A stretch of 64,000 bases of DNA from Gallionella sp. (GTDB taxonomy: Bacteria; Pseudomonadota; Gammaproteobacteria; Burkholderiales; Gallionellaceae): contig JAUXOL010000004.1 in assembly GCA_030682375.1 (NCBI GenBank), positions 168,618-232,617 on the forward strand. Reading direction: 5' to 3'. A program made the position numbers and the translations under genes. The notes beneath the pieces are model-generated. The model saw only the letters and a program-made list of their open reading frames with translations, was not told the origin of the DNA and made no database searches. This document shows positions 46,068 to 55,461 of this stretch, piece after piece (positions within the stretch are counted from its first letter, which is position 1; every line of letters starts with the position of its first letter).

Positions 46068-47882
46068 ATGTCCTCCATACACCTGCTCCCCGATTTACTC
46101 ATCAACCAGATCGCCGCCGGCGAGGTGATCGAACGCCCTGCCTCCGCGCTGAAGGAGCTGATGGAGAACAGCCTCGACGCGGGTGCGACCGACATCGCGG
46201 TGCAGCTCGAAGGCGGCGGCGTGAAGCTGCTGCGCATACGCGACAACGGCCGCGGCATCGCCAAGGACGAACTGGCGCTGGCGCTGATGCGCCACGCCAC
46301 CAGCAAGATCGCCAGCCTGGACGACCTGCAGCGCGTCGCCAGCATGGGCTTTCGCGGCGAGGCGCTGGCCAGCATGGCGGCGGTCGCGCAACTAACGCTA
46401 TCCAGCCGCACCGCGGAAGATGCGCACGGCTGGAAGGTCGAGGCCATCGACGGCCATATCAGCGAGCCCATCCCGTCCAGCCAGCCGCAGGGCACGACCA
46501 TCGAACTGCGCGAGCTGTATTTCAACACCCCGGCGCGGCGCAAGTTCCTGAAGACCGACTCCACCGAATTCGCCCACTGCGACGAAACGTTCAAGCGCAT
46601 CGCGCTGTCCCGCCCCGATGTCGCCTTCTCGCTGCAACACAACGGCAAGACGATCTGGCAACTGCCCGCGCAGACTATCGTGGAGCGCATCGCCGCAATT
46701 TTAGGCAACGACTTCGGCGAGGCCGCCGTGTCGGTGGAACGCCAGGCCGCGAACCTGTCGCTGCAAGGTTTGGCCGCCCTGCCCGCCTATTCGCGCAGCT
46801 CACGCGACGCGCAATACTTCTTCGTCAACGGCCGCTTCATCCGCGACAAAGTCGCCAGCCACGCGCTCAGACAAGCCTATCAGGACATCCTGCACCACCA
46901 GCGCCACCCCGCCTTCGTGCTGTTCCTCGACATGCCGCCGGAACAGGTGGACGTGAACGTCCACCCCGCGAAGAGCGAAGTGCGTTTCCGCGAGAGCCAG
47001 GGCATACACCAGTTCCTGTTCCACACGGTGCAGGAGGCCCTCAGCTCTCCGATGAAAGACAGCGTTCCGCAACAAACCGACGCCGCGGCGAACGACGAGT
47101 CGGCCGCGCCCTCGCCGCACCCGTCCTACACGCTGCAACAGCAGGGCATCGCATTCGGCGCAGCCCAACGGCAGGCGACCTACCGGCTGTGGGAAACGCA
47201 AACAGCCGAGAAGGGGGAAGGGGAAAGGGAGAAGGGTAAAACCGAGCCCGCTTTTGACGTTACCCTTCCCTCTTCCCCCTTCCCTCTTCCCGCCCAAGAG
47301 CACCCGCTCGGCTACGCCCTAGGCCAGCTCTCCGGCGTCTACATCCTCGCGCAGAACGCGCAGGGGCTGATCGTCGTCGACATGCACGCCGCGCACGAGC
47401 GCATCGTCTACGAACGCCTGAAGGCCGCACTCGACAACGAACGCATCGCCGCGCAGCCGCTGCTGATCCCGGTCAGCTTCTACGCCGAACCGCTGGACGT
47501 CGCGACCGTGGAGGCGGAACAGGAGACATTGCACAGACTCGGCTTCGACCTCGCCCCGCTGTCGCCCACCCAGCTCGCGCTGCGCGCGATGCCGACGATG
47601 CTGAAACAGTCCGAGGCCGAGACGATGGCGCTCGAAGTGCTGCGCGAACTGCGCGAATACGGCGCGTCGCGCGCGCTGACCGAGCGCCGCAACGAATTGC
47701 TCGCGACGATGGCCTGCCACGCCTCGGTGCGCGCGAACCACGCATTGAGCATCACCGAGATGAACGCGCTGCTGCGCGAGATGGAACAGACCGAACGCGC
47801 CGACCAGTGCAACCACGGCAGGCCGACCTGGTTCCAGATGACCATGGGCGACCTGGACAAGATGTTCATGCGCGGGAAATAA
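46068..47882 (+). CDS. mutL: DNA mismatch repair protein MutL
   Basis: Mismatch-repair ATPase, 604 residues. N-terminal GHKL domain: ENSLDAGATDI, RDNGRGI, SMGFRGEALASM, GTTIELRELYFNTPARRKFL (in parts). The C-terminal endonuclease motif is DMHAAHERIVYE (canonical DQHA-x2-E-x4-E with Met for Gln), with ACHAS and CNHGRPT, so it is the nicking type found outside enterobacteria. The interdomain linker holds a purine/pyrimidine inverted repeat at 47211-47290 that encodes EKGEGEREKGK and PSSPFPLP. Confidence 0.97.
   Translation: MSSIHLLPDLLINQIAAGEVIERPASALKELMENSLDAGATDIAVQLEGGGVKLLRIRDNGRGIAKDELALALMRHATSKIASLDDLQRVASMGFRGEALASMAAVAQLTLSSRTAEDAHGWKVEAIDGHISEPIPSSQPQGTTIELRELYFNTPARRKFLKTDSTEFAHCDETFKRIALSRPDVAFSLQHNGKTIWQLPAQTIVERIAAILGNDFGEAAVSVERQAANLSLQGLAALPAYSRSSRDAQYFFVNGRFIRDKVASHALRQAYQDILHHQRHPAFVLFLDMPPEQVDVNVHPAKSEVRFRESQGIHQFLFHTVQEALSSPMKDSVPQQTDAAANDESAAPSPHPSYTLQQQGIAFGAAQRQATYRLWETQTAEKGEGEREKGKTEPAFDVTLPSSPFPLPAQEHPLGYALGQLSGVYILAQNAQGLIVVDMHAAHERIVYERLKAALDNERIAAQPLLIPVSFYAEPLDVATVEAEQETLHRLGFDLAPLSPTQLALRAMPTMLKQSEAETMALEVLRELREYGASRALTERRNELLATMACHASVRANHALSITEMNALLREMEQTERADQCNHGRPTWFQMTMGDLDKMFMRGK
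47211..47290. repeat. Purine/pyrimidine inverted repeat in the mutL linker
   Basis: A purine arm (AAGGGGGAAGGGGAAAGGGA then GAAGGGTAA) and a complementary pyrimidine arm (TTACCCTTCCCTCTTCCCCC then TTCCCTC) flank about 20 bp. It lies wholly in frame in the variable linker. A related purine-rich tract is found at the end of arnC. Confidence 0.7.
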
Positions 47883-47886
47883 ATTC

Positions 47887-47956
47887 GTAGGGGCGCGATT
47901 CATCGCGCCCTTGCCTGATAAATGAAATACAAGGGCGCGATGAATCTCGCCCCTAC
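47887..47956. repeat. REPIN: two inverted GTAG-headed REP elements
   Basis: GTAGGGGCGCGATTCATCGC then GCCCTTG is followed after 16 bp by its near-perfect inverted copy ending CGCCCCTAC (27-nt arms). It lies between mutL and the transporter gene. The GTAG head and internal palindrome are typical of REP elements moved by RAYT transposases. Confidence 0.85.
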
Positions 47957-47961
47957 AAAAA

Positions 47962-49227
47962 ATGCCTCCTTCCATCTTCCGCATCGCCTTCGCCAGCTTC
48001 ATCGGCACCACCATCGAGTTCTACGATTTCTACATCTACGGCCTCGCGGTGGCGATGGTGATCGGGCCGGTGTTTTTCCCGAATGACGATCTGGCGGTGC
48101 AGGCACTGAACGCATTCCTGACGTTCGGCATCGCCTTCCTCGCACGCCCCTTGGGCGCGCTGCTATTCGGCCATTTCGGCGACAGGGTGGGAAGGAAAAC
48201 GACGCTGGCGGCATCGCTGCTGGTGATGGGCGTGTCGACGACGCTGATCGGCGTGCTGCCGAGCTACGAGATGGTGGGCTGGGTCGCACCCGCGTTGCTG
48301 TGCCTGCTGCGCTTCGGCCAGGGCATCGGCTTGGGCGGCGAATGGGGAGGCGCGGCGTTGCTGGCGGCGGAATATGCGCCCGAAGGCAGGCGCGGCTGGT
48401 TCGGCATGTTCCCGCAACTGGGGCCGCCGGTCGGATTTTTGCTGGCGACCGGCAGCTTTTTGCTGCTGTCGTTCGGACTCGACGACGCAGAATTTCGCGA
48501 CTGGGGCTGGCGCATCCCCTTCCTCGCCAGCGCCGTGCTGGTCATCATCGGCCTCTACGTACGCCTGAAACTCGCCGAGACGCCGGTGTTCGCGCAGGCC
48601 TTGAAGTCCCACCAGCCGCCGAAGCTGCCGCTGGCCGAGCTGTTCGCGCATCACACGAAACCGCTGATTCAGGGCGCACTGGTGATGGTGGTGTGCTACG
48701 CGCTGTTCTACATCTCCACGGTGTTCGCGTTGAGCTACGGCGTCGCCACGCTACACATCCCGCGCCCGCAATTCCTCGGCATGCTGTGCGTCGCCGTCGT
48801 GTTCATGGCCGCGGCCACGCCGCTCGCGGCCATCGCGGGCGACCGCTACGGACGCCGCCCGGTGCTGATCGTCGCGGGCAGCGCGGCGCTGTTGTCCGGA
48901 TTTCTGCTCGCACCCATGCTGGGCAGCGGCTCGATGTGGCAGATCACCGCGTTCCTCTCCATCGAACTGTTCCTGATGGGCGCGACGTTCGCGCCGATGG
49001 GCGCATTGCTGCCCGAGCTGTTCCCGACATCGGTGCGCTACACGGGTGCGGGTGCGGCCTACAACCTCGGCGGCATCCTCGGCGCATCGCTCGCGCCCTA
49101 TATCGCGCAGCAACTGGTGCTGCACGGCGGCCTTGCGTGGGTCGGCGGCTACGTCTCCGTCGCCGCCGCGATCAGCCTGCTGGCCGCGCTGACGCTGCGC
49201 GAAACGCGCGACAGGGAATTAACATGA
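47962..49227 (+). CDS. MFS transporter, metabolite:H+ symporter (MHS) type
   Basis: A 421-residue inner-membrane protein with 12 predicted helices. It starts [27 protein letters not shown], the MHS family start, and has the loop 2-3 motif [10 protein letters not shown] and the repeat [10 protein letters not shown] in the second half, plus [20 protein letters not shown]. Members carry shikimate, proline/betaine, alpha-ketoglutarate or dicarboxylates; the substrate here is not evident. The 5' gap is a REPIN. Confidence 0.9.
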   Translation: MPPSIFRIAFASFIGTTIEFYDFYIYGLAVAMVIGPVFFPNDDLAVQALNAFLTFGIAFLARPLGALLFGHFGDRVGRKTTLAASLLVMGVSTTLIGVLPSYEMVGWVAPALLCLLRFGQGIGLGGEWGGAALLAAEYAPEGRRGWFGMFPQLGPPVGFLLATGSFLLLSFGLDDAEFRDWGWRIPFLASAVLVIIGLYVRLKLAETPVFAQALKSHQPPKLPLAELFAHHTKPLIQGALVMVVCYALFYISTVFALSYGVATLHIPRPQFLGMLCVAVVFMAAATPLAAIAGDRYGRRPVLIVAGSAALLSGFLLAPMLGSGSMWQITAFLSIELFLMGATFAPMGALLPELFPTSVRYTGAGAAYNLGGILGASLAPYIAQQLVLHGGLAWVGGYVSVAAAISLLAALTLRETRDRELT

Positions 49228-49244
49228 ATCCGAAAGCACTGACC

Positions 49245-49303
49245 GTAGGAGCGAGCCCTGCTCGCGAACGAGAAAATCAATCGCACGCAGGGCGTGCTCC
49301 TAC
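49245..49303. repeat. REPIN, GTAGGAGC subtype
   Basis: GTAGGAGCGAGCCCTGCTCG then CGA, and the inverted partner that reads GTAGGAGCACGCCCTGCGTG then CGA on the minus strand, about 13 bp apart. The two heads are identical and each contains its own palindrome. It fills the gap between the transporter and miaA. Confidence 0.85.
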
Positions 49304-49306
49304 CAG

Positions 49307-50242
49307 ATGAAAACTCTGCCTCCCGCGATTTTCCTGATGGGCCCCACCGCCAGCGGCAAGACCGGCGTCGCGGTGGAGCTGGTGCAGCGCCTGCCGGTGG
49401 AGCTCATCAGCGTGGACTCCGCGCTGGTGTTTCGCGACATGGACATCGGCACCGCCAAGCCGGACGCCGCGACGCTCGCCCGTGCGCCGCATCACCTGAT
49501 CGACGTTATCAGCCCCACCGAAGCGTATTCCGCCGCGGCCTTCCGCCACGACGCGCTGCGGCTGATGGCGGACATCACCGCCAGAGGCAAGATACCGCTG
49601 CTGGTCGGCGGCACGATGCTGTATTTCAAGGCGTTGCGAGAAGGGTTGAGCGAGTTGCCGCAGGCCGATGCAGCCGTGCGCGCCGAACTCGACGCCGAGA
49701 TCGCGCAACACGGTATAGAGCATCTGCATGCAGAACTCGCCAAGGTGGATGCAGAGACCGCCGCCCGCCTCGCCCCTGCCGACACGCAGCGCATCCAGCG
49801 CGCGATGGAAATCTACCGCCTCACCGGACAACCGATGTCCGTATTGTTCAAGCAGCAGACACAGCATGAGCTGCCCTACGACGTCACCTCCATCGCACTG
49901 GTGCCGGGCGAACGCAGCGTGCTGCACCAGCGCATCGCCACGCGCTTCCAGCAGATGCTCAAGGATGGATTGATCGAGGAACTACGAGCGCTGCGCGACA
50001 AATATCCGCTGCACCCGGACATGACCTCGATGCGCTGCGTCGGCTACCGCCAGGCCTGGCAATACATGGACGGCGAGATAAACGAAGGCCAGCTGATGGA
50101 GACCGGCATCGCCGCGACGCGCCAGCTGGCGAAACGCCAGCTCACCTGGCTGCGGTCTATGCCGGACAACATCGAGATCGATTGCCTGTGCGACGATTTG
50201 CCCAGCCGGGTCGGCGACGCGCTGCGCACAGCGACAAGCTAG
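49307..50242 (+). CDS. miaA: tRNA dimethylallyltransferase
   Basis: Adds a dimethylallyl group to A37 of tRNAs reading UNN codons. The 311-residue product has the P-loop [64 protein letters not shown] and the C-terminal [15 protein letters not shown] motif. In many proteobacteria miaA lies downstream of mutL; here a transporter gene is inserted between them. It begins 3 bp after the REPIN, with no obvious promoter of its own. Confidence 0.97.
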   Translation: MKTLPPAIFLMGPTASGKTGVAVELVQRLPVELISVDSALVFRDMDIGTAKPDAATLARAPHHLIDVISPTEAYSAAAFRHDALRLMADITARGKIPLLVGGTMLYFKALREGLSELPQADAAVRAELDAEIAQHGIEHLHAELAKVDAETAARLAPADTQRIQRAMEIYRLTGQPMSVLFKQQTQHELPYDVTSIALVPGERSVLHQRIATRFQQMLKDGLIEELRALRDKYPLHPDMTSMRCVGYRQAWQYMDGEINEGQLMETGIAATRQLAKRQLTWLRSMPDNIEIDCLCDDLPSRVGDALRTATS

Positions 50243-50281
50243 ATTGACAGAAAGCCGGCAAGCGCTTTCCGCGATCGGTCT

Positions 50282-51139
50282 TTAATCGTAGTCACTCCGG
50301 TCCTGCTGATTGATGTCGCAGGCGATACCGGCCTCGACGGCGATCATATCCACCACAGCATCGACCGGCATGCGCAGCAGATCGGCGATATCCTTGTAGT
50401 CGTCCGGCAGCGCCGGATCGTCCCATCCCTTGGACGAATGGCGTACCAGGTTGGTCGCCAGCACGACGTTGCGCACGCGCGGCAGGTGCGCGCAGGAATC
50501 GTTCATCAGCGTCAGCAGCAGTTGCGGCAGCTCCCACAGTTCGGCGATCACGCGCTGCAGTTCGAACATGGTGAAACCGAACACCCGCGCCTGGATGACG
50601 CGGGTGCGCACCGTCGGCTCCTGCAACCTGAGCTCCTCGACTTCCAGCATTTCGTCCGGCGCATAGCACCACATCAGTATCTCGGCGATGTCGTGCAGCA
50701 GCGCCGCGATGCGCACTTCTTCGTAGTGCAGGTCGTGCAGGCGCACGGCCCAGTCCTTGGCGTATTCGGAGGCGAGATGGGAGCGATGGATGGTGCGCAA
50801 CAGATGCAGCAGTGCCGGCGTCTTGTGTTTCAGCGCGTCTTCGATCAGCGGCGCGGGCGGCACGTGCTTGAACACCGGTTCGATGCCCAGCATCAACAAA
50901 GCCTGCTCTACCTGGATGACTTCGGTGGTCTGTATCTTGTGTTTGTGCTGCTGCAGGTAACGCAGCAGCTTGACGGTCATGATGGGGTCGCGTGCGATGA
51001 TATTGGCGACGCTGATCGCGGTCAGCTTCTCGTCGTCGAGACGCAGCTCTTCCAGGTCGCGCGCAGTCTGCTTCAGCACCGGCAAGTCCGCCCGCGTCAG
51101 TATCGCAACCCAGTAATCTATTCCCCTAGCTTCCGACAT
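50282..51139 (-). CDS. HDOD domain protein
   Basis: A 285-residue cytoplasmic protein with one HDOD domain (about residues 15-220: ANIIARDPIMTVKLLRYLQQ, ALLMLGIEPVFKH, RIAALLHDIAEILMWCYAP). HDOD is related to the HD phosphohydrolases and here keeps LLHDIAE, a partial HD motif. These proteins commonly act as signalling adaptors with c-di-GMP or chemotaxis; no fused output domain is present. Confidence 0.88.
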   Translation of the reverse strand: MSEARGIDYWVAILTRADLPVLKQTARDLEELRLDDEKLTAISVANIIARDPIMTVKLLRYLQQHKHKIQTTEVIQVEQALLMLGIEPVFKHVPPAPLIEDALKHKTPALLHLLRTIHRSHLASEYAKDWAVRLHDLHYEEVRIAALLHDIAEILMWCYAPDEMLEVEELRLQEPTVRTRVIQARVFGFTMFELQRVIAELWELPQLLLTLMNDSCAHLPRVRNVVLATNLVRHSSKGWDDPALPDDYKDIADLLRMPVDAVVDMIAVEAGIACDINQQDRSDYD

Positions 51140-51237
51140 TGCCTCTCCCTAGCCCCGAAACCTGCTCCAGCAGGCTCTTATGGCTCGCGAATATACCTGT
51201 AATCGCGGAGCTTGCACAATGGAATAAAGGACCGCGT

Positions 51238-52131
51238 CTATGCCACCGCCAACTTGCCGATGCGCCCCTCGATTTCGCGCAGCGAAATCTCCTTGCGCGG
51301 CAAGGCGGCGACGTTCAGACCGGCGAGGTACTGGCGCAGCGATACCAGCTCGTAGCCCTGCGCCTGCCAGCCCGCGAGCAGTTGCTCGAACACCGGCATC
51401 CACTTGCCGCCTTCCAGTTCGGCATGCAGCGTGAACACATGACCGTAGGGCTGCTCTGCTTCAGTCATGCGCAACACATGCTGTGCGATATTGTCGAGCG
51501 TGATGCCGTCGCGGTTGATCAGTTCGTCCAGCGTCGGCAGCGTGGTCGGCAACTGCGGGCAGTTGACGATCTCGGCATTCCAGGTCGGGATACAGGGTTG
51601 CGTGCCGCGCGTATCCGAACTATAGGACAGGCCGAGATGCTGCATCATGCGCAACGCATGGCGGTTCGTCTGCCAGCCTGCGGCGGCATGGGCATGCGGC
51701 TTCTCGCCGAAGATTTCGGTGTAGCGATCCACTGCCAGTTGCAGTTCGCGCCGTGTCCACGCCTCGTCCTTGTCGGCCACATGATCCTGCCAGCGAATAT
51801 GATCGTAGCAATGCACGCCGGTCTCGAAACCCGCATCGCGCACCGAGCGCATGATGTCAGCGCACTTCCGTCCGATGTCCGGCGCGGGCAGCAGCGTGCC
51901 GTACAGCAGCGTCTTGATGCCGTAATGCTCCACCACCGACATGCGCGACACCTTGGACAAATAACCTGGACGGAACACGCGCTTGATTGCGCGGCCCATG
52001 TGATCCGGACCCAACGTGAAGAAGAAAGTCGCCTGCGCGTGGTGGCGCTGCAACGTTTCCACCAGACGCGGCACGCCCTCGCGGGTGCCGCGATAGGTGT
52101 CGACGTCGATCTTGAGAGCGAGTTGTTTCAT
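51238..52131 (-). CDS. arnD: 4-deoxy-4-formamido-L-arabinose-phosphoundecaprenol deformylase
   Basis: NodB-type polysaccharide deacetylase that removes the formyl group before L-Ara4N transfer to lipid A. The 297-residue product begins MKQLALKIDVDTYRGTREGV, with metal-binding DVDT and the region GVHCYDHIRWQDHVADKD, and ends TAEQPYGHVFTLHAELEGGK within the NodB fold. Located with the two halves of arnA and arnC in the same order as the pathway; a REPIN separates it from the decarboxylase gene. Confidence 0.92.
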   Translation of the reverse strand: MKQLALKIDVDTYRGTREGVPRLVETLQRHHAQATFFFTLGPDHMGRAIKRVFRPGYLSKVSRMSVVEHYGIKTLLYGTLLPAPDIGRKCADIMRSVRDAGFETGVHCYDHIRWQDHVADKDEAWTRRELQLAVDRYTEIFGEKPHAHAAAGWQTNRHALRMMQHLGLSYSSDTRGTQPCIPTWNAEIVNCPQLPTTLPTLDELINRDGITLDNIAQHVLRMTEAEQPYGHVFTLHAELEGGKWMPVFEQLLAGWQAQGYELVSLRQYLAGLNVAALPRKEISLREIEGRIGKLAVA

Positions 52132-52136
52132 ATGTG

Positions 52137-52195
52137 GTAGGGGCGTGATTCATCACGCCCTAAGGAGACCTGGGCGCAATAAATCGCGCCCCTAC
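52137..52195. repeat. REPIN between arnD and the arnA decarboxylase gene
   Basis: GTAGGGGCGTGATTCATCAC then GCCC, and inverted GTAGGGGCGCGATTTATTGC then GCCC on the minus strand. Arms are less alike than in the mutL REPIN, so this is an older or mixed copy. Confidence 0.8.
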
Positions 52196-52197
52196 AA

Positions 52198-53238
52198 TCA
52201 ATCGACCAGGCCACGCGCCTCGGCGATCTGGGTGCGGTAGGCATCGAAGATCTTGCGCAGCGTGTCGGCCATGGTCGTGGTCGGTTTCCAGCCCAGCTCT
52301 TCGCAGGTGTTGGTGATCTTCGGCACGCGGTTCTGCACGTCCTGGTAGCCCTTGCCGTAGTAGGCATCGGAAGTGGTTTCGACGATCTTCACCTTCTTCG
52401 CGGACTCGGCATATTCCGGATATTCGTTCGCCAGCTTCAGCATCATGTCGGCCAGGTCGCGGATCGCGAAGTTGTTGGTCGGGTTGCCGATGTTGTAGAT
52501 CTTGCCGGTAGCGACGCCGTTCTTGTTCTCGATGATCTTCATCAGCGCGTCGATGCCGTCGTCGATGTAGGTGAAGGCGCGTTTCTGGTGGCCGCCGTCG
52601 ACCAGGCTGATGTTGTTGCCGCGGATGATGTGGCCGAGGAACTGGGTCACCACGCGCGAGCTGCCTTCTTTCGGCGTGTTGATCGAATCCAGACCTGCAC
52701 CGATCCAGTTGAACGGGCGGAACAACGTGAAGTTCAAGCCTTCCATGCCGTAACCCCAGATCACGCGATCCATCAACTGCTTGGAGTTGGAATAGATCCA
52801 GCGCGGCTTGTTGATCGGGCCGCACACCAGCTCGGAATTGTCCGGATCGAACTCCTCGTCATGGCACATACCGTAGACTTCGGAAGTGGACGGGAACACC
52901 AGGTGTTTGTTGTACTTCACAGCCGCGCGCACGATGGGCAGGTTGGCCTCGAAGTCCAGTTCGAACACGCGCAGCGGCTGCTTCACGTAAGTGGCCGGCG
53001 TGGCGATCGCCACCAGCGGCAGGATCACGTCGCACTTTTTGACGTGGTACTCGACCCATTCCTTGTTGATGGTGATGTCGCCCTCGAAAAAATGGAAGCG
53101 AGGCTTGCCGATCAGGTCGGTGATGCGGTCGGTGCTCATGTCCATGCCGTAGACTTCCCAGTCGGTGGTCTCGAGGATGCGGTTGGACAGGTGGTGACCG
53201 ATGAAGCCGTTCACGCCGAGGATCAGTACTTTTTTCAT
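52198..53238 (-). CDS. arnA: UDP-glucuronate decarboxylase, stand-alone ArnA C-terminal domain
   Basis: Oxidatively decarboxylates UDP-glucuronate to the UDP-4-keto-pentose, the first step of the L-Ara4N pathway. The 346-residue short-chain dehydrogenase has VLILGVNGFIGHHLSNRILE (NAD-binding), the Ser/Thr-Tyr-Lys site (PSTSEVYGM; RWIYSNSKQLMDRVIWGYG), FRPFNWIGAGLDSI and a bound-sugar region. In E. coli this is the C-terminal half of one ArnA protein; here it is a separate gene. It lies 9 bp after the formyltransferase gene. Confidence 0.93.
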   Translation of the reverse strand: MKKVLILGVNGFIGHHLSNRILETTDWEVYGMDMSTDRITDLIGKPRFHFFEGDITINKEWVEYHVKKCDVILPLVAIATPATYVKQPLRVFELDFEANLPIVRAAVKYNKHLVFPSTSEVYGMCHDEEFDPDNSELVCGPINKPRWIYSNSKQLMDRVIWGYGMEGLNFTLFRPFNWIGAGLDSINTPKEGSSRVVTQFLGHIIRGNNISLVDGGHQKRAFTYIDDGIDALMKIIENKNGVATGKIYNIGNPTNNFAIRDLADMMLKLANEYPEYAESAKKVKIVETTSDAYYGKGYQDVQNRVPKITNTCEELGWKPTTTMADTLRKIFDAYRTQIAEARGLVD

Positions 53239-53247
53239 TTCACTTCC

Positions 53248-54171
53248 TTAACAATTGAATTCAAATCTTGTATCGCCGTGCTTGACGGCAAATTCCGCCG
53301 CGCTCATCTCGACGCCGTCCAGCTCGAAGCGCACCACGCGCAACACGCCGCTGCCGCAGATCGCATAGGCCTTGTCTTCTTTCACGTAGAAGGCCGGCTT
53401 CTCCTTGCCTGCCGCCGTGCATTTGGTCACCAGCGTCTGCAGGATGCGCACAGGCTTGCCCATCAGCATCGTCGTAGCACCCGGATACGGCGGCGCAACT
53501 GCACGCACCAGATTATGTATTTCCAGCGCCGACTGCGACCAATCGATGACGCCGTCTTCCGCCTTGCGTCCGCCGAAATAAGCGCCCTTGCTCAAATCCT
53601 GCTTCTCGGCTCTGGCTGTGCCTGCCAGCAATGCGGGCAACACATTATTCAATGCGATCTCCGCCGCCACCGTCACCTTCTGGAATACTTCATGCGCAGT
53701 ATCGTTCGGCAGGATGGGCACTGCCTGCTGCGCGACGATATCGCCGTTGTCCGGCTTCTCCGTCATGTAATGCAGCGTCGCACCCGTTTCCATTTCGCCG
53801 CGGATTATCGCCCAATTCACCGGCACGCGGCCACGGTATTTCGGCAGCAGCGAACCGTGCATATTCAGCGCGCCTTGCTTCGGTATCTCCAGCAGGTCGC
53901 GCTTGAGCATCTCGCGGTAATAGAACGAGAAAAAAAAGTCCGGCTGCAATGCGCGTATCTGTTCGACGATTTCCGGCGTATTCGGATTGTCCGGGGTAAT
54001 GACCGGGATGCCGTGAAGTTCCGCGAGCTTTTGCACGCTGTCGAACCAGATGGTTTCCTTCGGGTTATCGCGATGCGTCACCACCAGCGCGACATCCACG
54101 CCATGCGCCAGCAGCACGCTCAAGCATCGGTAGCCTACGTTATGGTAGGCAAAAACAACCGCCTTGCTCAT
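53248..54171 (-). CDS. UDP-L-Ara4N formyltransferase, stand-alone ArnA N-terminal domain
   Basis: Transfers a formyl group from 10-formyltetrahydrofolate to UDP-Ara4N. The 307-residue protein starts MSKAVVFAYHNVGYRCLSVL, has the formyltransferase active site LNMHGSLLPKYRGRVPVNWA (Asn and His) and the catalytic Asp in EKPDNGDIVAQ, with a C-terminal OB-like domain. It overlaps arnC by 4 bp. Together with the next gene it makes the two halves of ArnA. No arnB aminotransferase or arnT transferase is present in the window. Confidence 0.92.
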   Translation of the reverse strand: MSKAVVFAYHNVGYRCLSVLLAHGVDVALVVTHRDNPKETIWFDSVQKLAELHGIPVITPDNPNTPEIVEQIRALQPDFFFSFYYREMLKRDLLEIPKQGALNMHGSLLPKYRGRVPVNWAIIRGEMETGATLHYMTEKPDNGDIVAQQAVPILPNDTAHEVFQKVTVAAEIALNNVLPALLAGTARAEKQDLSKGAYFGGRKAEDGVIDWSQSALEIHNLVRAVAPPYPGATTMLMGKPVRILQTLVTKCTAAGKEKPAFYVKEDKAYAICGSGVLRVVRFELDGVEMSAAEFAVKHGDTRFEFNC

Positions 54172-55268
54172 TCCTGGCTGTCCGAAAACAACGAGGGATG
54201 CTCAGGCTCGGCAGGCTTGGCTTTTTTCTTCCGAGGCTCCGCAACAAAGGGATCGGGCTCTCCGGCGACCGCGGCAACCGCAGCTGGCTTGCCCCTTCTC
54301 CCTTCACCCTTCACCCTTCCGTCTTTGCCCTTCTCCTGTTGTTCGAGCACAGCCTCGACCAGATAACGCGGCCTATGGCGCACCTGCTGGTAAATGCGGC
54401 CTATGTATTCGCCCAGCAGGCCGATACCGAACAGCGCGATGCCGATCAGGAAGAACATCAAGGCGAACAGCGTGAACAGCCCTTCCGCCTCCGGCCCGAT
54501 GATCAGGCGGCGCACGACCAGCAGCACGAAGAACAATGCTGAGAACACCGAGATCAGCATGCCCATCATGGAGAACATCTGCAACGGCACCAGCGAGAAG
54601 CCGGTCATCAGATCGAAGTTCAGGCGGATCAGGCTGTACAGCGAATACTTGGATTCGCCCGCGGCGCGTTCCTCGTGGCCGACAACCACCTCGGCGGGGT
54701 TGCGCGCGAAGGTATAGGCCAGCGCCGGAATGAAGGTATTGACCTCGCGGCAGGAGTTGACGGCATCGATGATGTTGCGGTCGTAAGCGCGGAACATGCA
54801 GCCCTGGTCGGTCATCTTGATGCGTGTGATGCGCTCGCGCAGCCCGTTCATCGCGCGCGAGGCGATATGCCGCCAGGTGCTGTCGTTGCGCTGGCGACGG
54901 ATGGAACCGACATAGTCGTGTCCATCGTCCATCTTCGCCAGCAGCAGGCCGATATCTTCGGGCGGATTCTGCAGGTCGGCGTCCAGCGTCACCACGCGCT
55001 GCCCGCGGCTCTGCTCGAAGCCGGCCATGATCGCCATATGCTGGCCGAAGTTGCCGTTGAACAACACCACGCGTGTCACATCCGGGCGCTGCTGGAACTG
55101 TTCGCGTAGGATGGCGGCGGAGCGGTCGCGGCTGCCGTCATTGACGAACACGACCTCGTAGCCTATAGCTAGCTTGTCGAGCGCGGGATACAGGCGATCG
55201 AACAGGGCCTGCAGGCCTTGCTCCTCGTTATAGACGGGAATGACGACGGAAAGCTGGACGGTATTCAT
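54168..55268 (-). CDS. arnC: Undecaprenyl-phosphate 4-deoxy-4-formamido-L-arabinose transferase
   Basis: Membrane GT2 glycosyltransferase that puts Ara4FN on undecaprenyl phosphate. The 366-residue product starts MNTVQLSVVIPVYNEEQGLQ, has the GT2 acidic motifs (VVFVNDGSRDRS, VVTLDADLQNPPED) and two C-terminal membrane helices (FSMMGMLISVFSALFFVLLV; FTLFALMFFLIGIALFGIGL). After the last helix comes a long hydrophilic tail (about residues 320-366; EKGKDGRVKGEGRRGK..., ...EPRKKKAKPAEPEHPS) not typical of ArnC. Part of the tail is coded by a purine repeat at 54291-54336. Confidence 0.92.
   Translation of the reverse strand: MNTVQLSVVIPVYNEEQGLQALFDRLYPALDKLAIGYEVVFVNDGSRDRSAAILREQFQQRPDVTRVVLFNGNFGQHMAIMAGFEQSRGQRVVTLDADLQNPPEDIGLLLAKMDDGHDYVGSIRRQRNDSTWRHIASRAMNGLRERITRIKMTDQGCMFRAYDRNIIDAVNSCREVNTFIPALAYTFARNPAEVVVGHEERAAGESKYSLYSLIRLNFDLMTGFSLVPLQMFSMMGMLISVFSALFFVLLVVRRLIIGPEAEGLFTLFALMFFLIGIALFGIGLLGEYIGRIYQQVRHRPRYLVEAVLEQQEKGKDGRVKGEGRRGKPAAVAAVAGEPDPFVAEPRKKKAKPAEPEHPSLFSDSQE
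54291..54336 (-). repeat. Purine-rich tract in the 3' end of arnC
   Basis: On the coding strand GGAGAAGGGCAAAGACGGAA then GGGTGAAGGGTGAAGGGAGA then AGGGG, a tandem of GAAGGGT-type units that encodes EKGKDGRVKGEGRRG. Related in composition to the mutL linker repeat. Confidence 0.6.
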
Positions 55269-55461
55269 GGCGCAGCATTCTACCGCACGGGACGTGGTTC
55301 GCGAAGTTCGCTGCGCAGCAACGCTTCGCCGGTGCACGGCGCAACAAAGTCAGGCAATCCACTATCCGGCAAGCTGGATGTGGAATTGACACCACCGTAC
55401 CCCTACTTGATTCCTGCCACGGATTCCCCATACTGGAAACGCCACAAGACCGGAGAACGTC

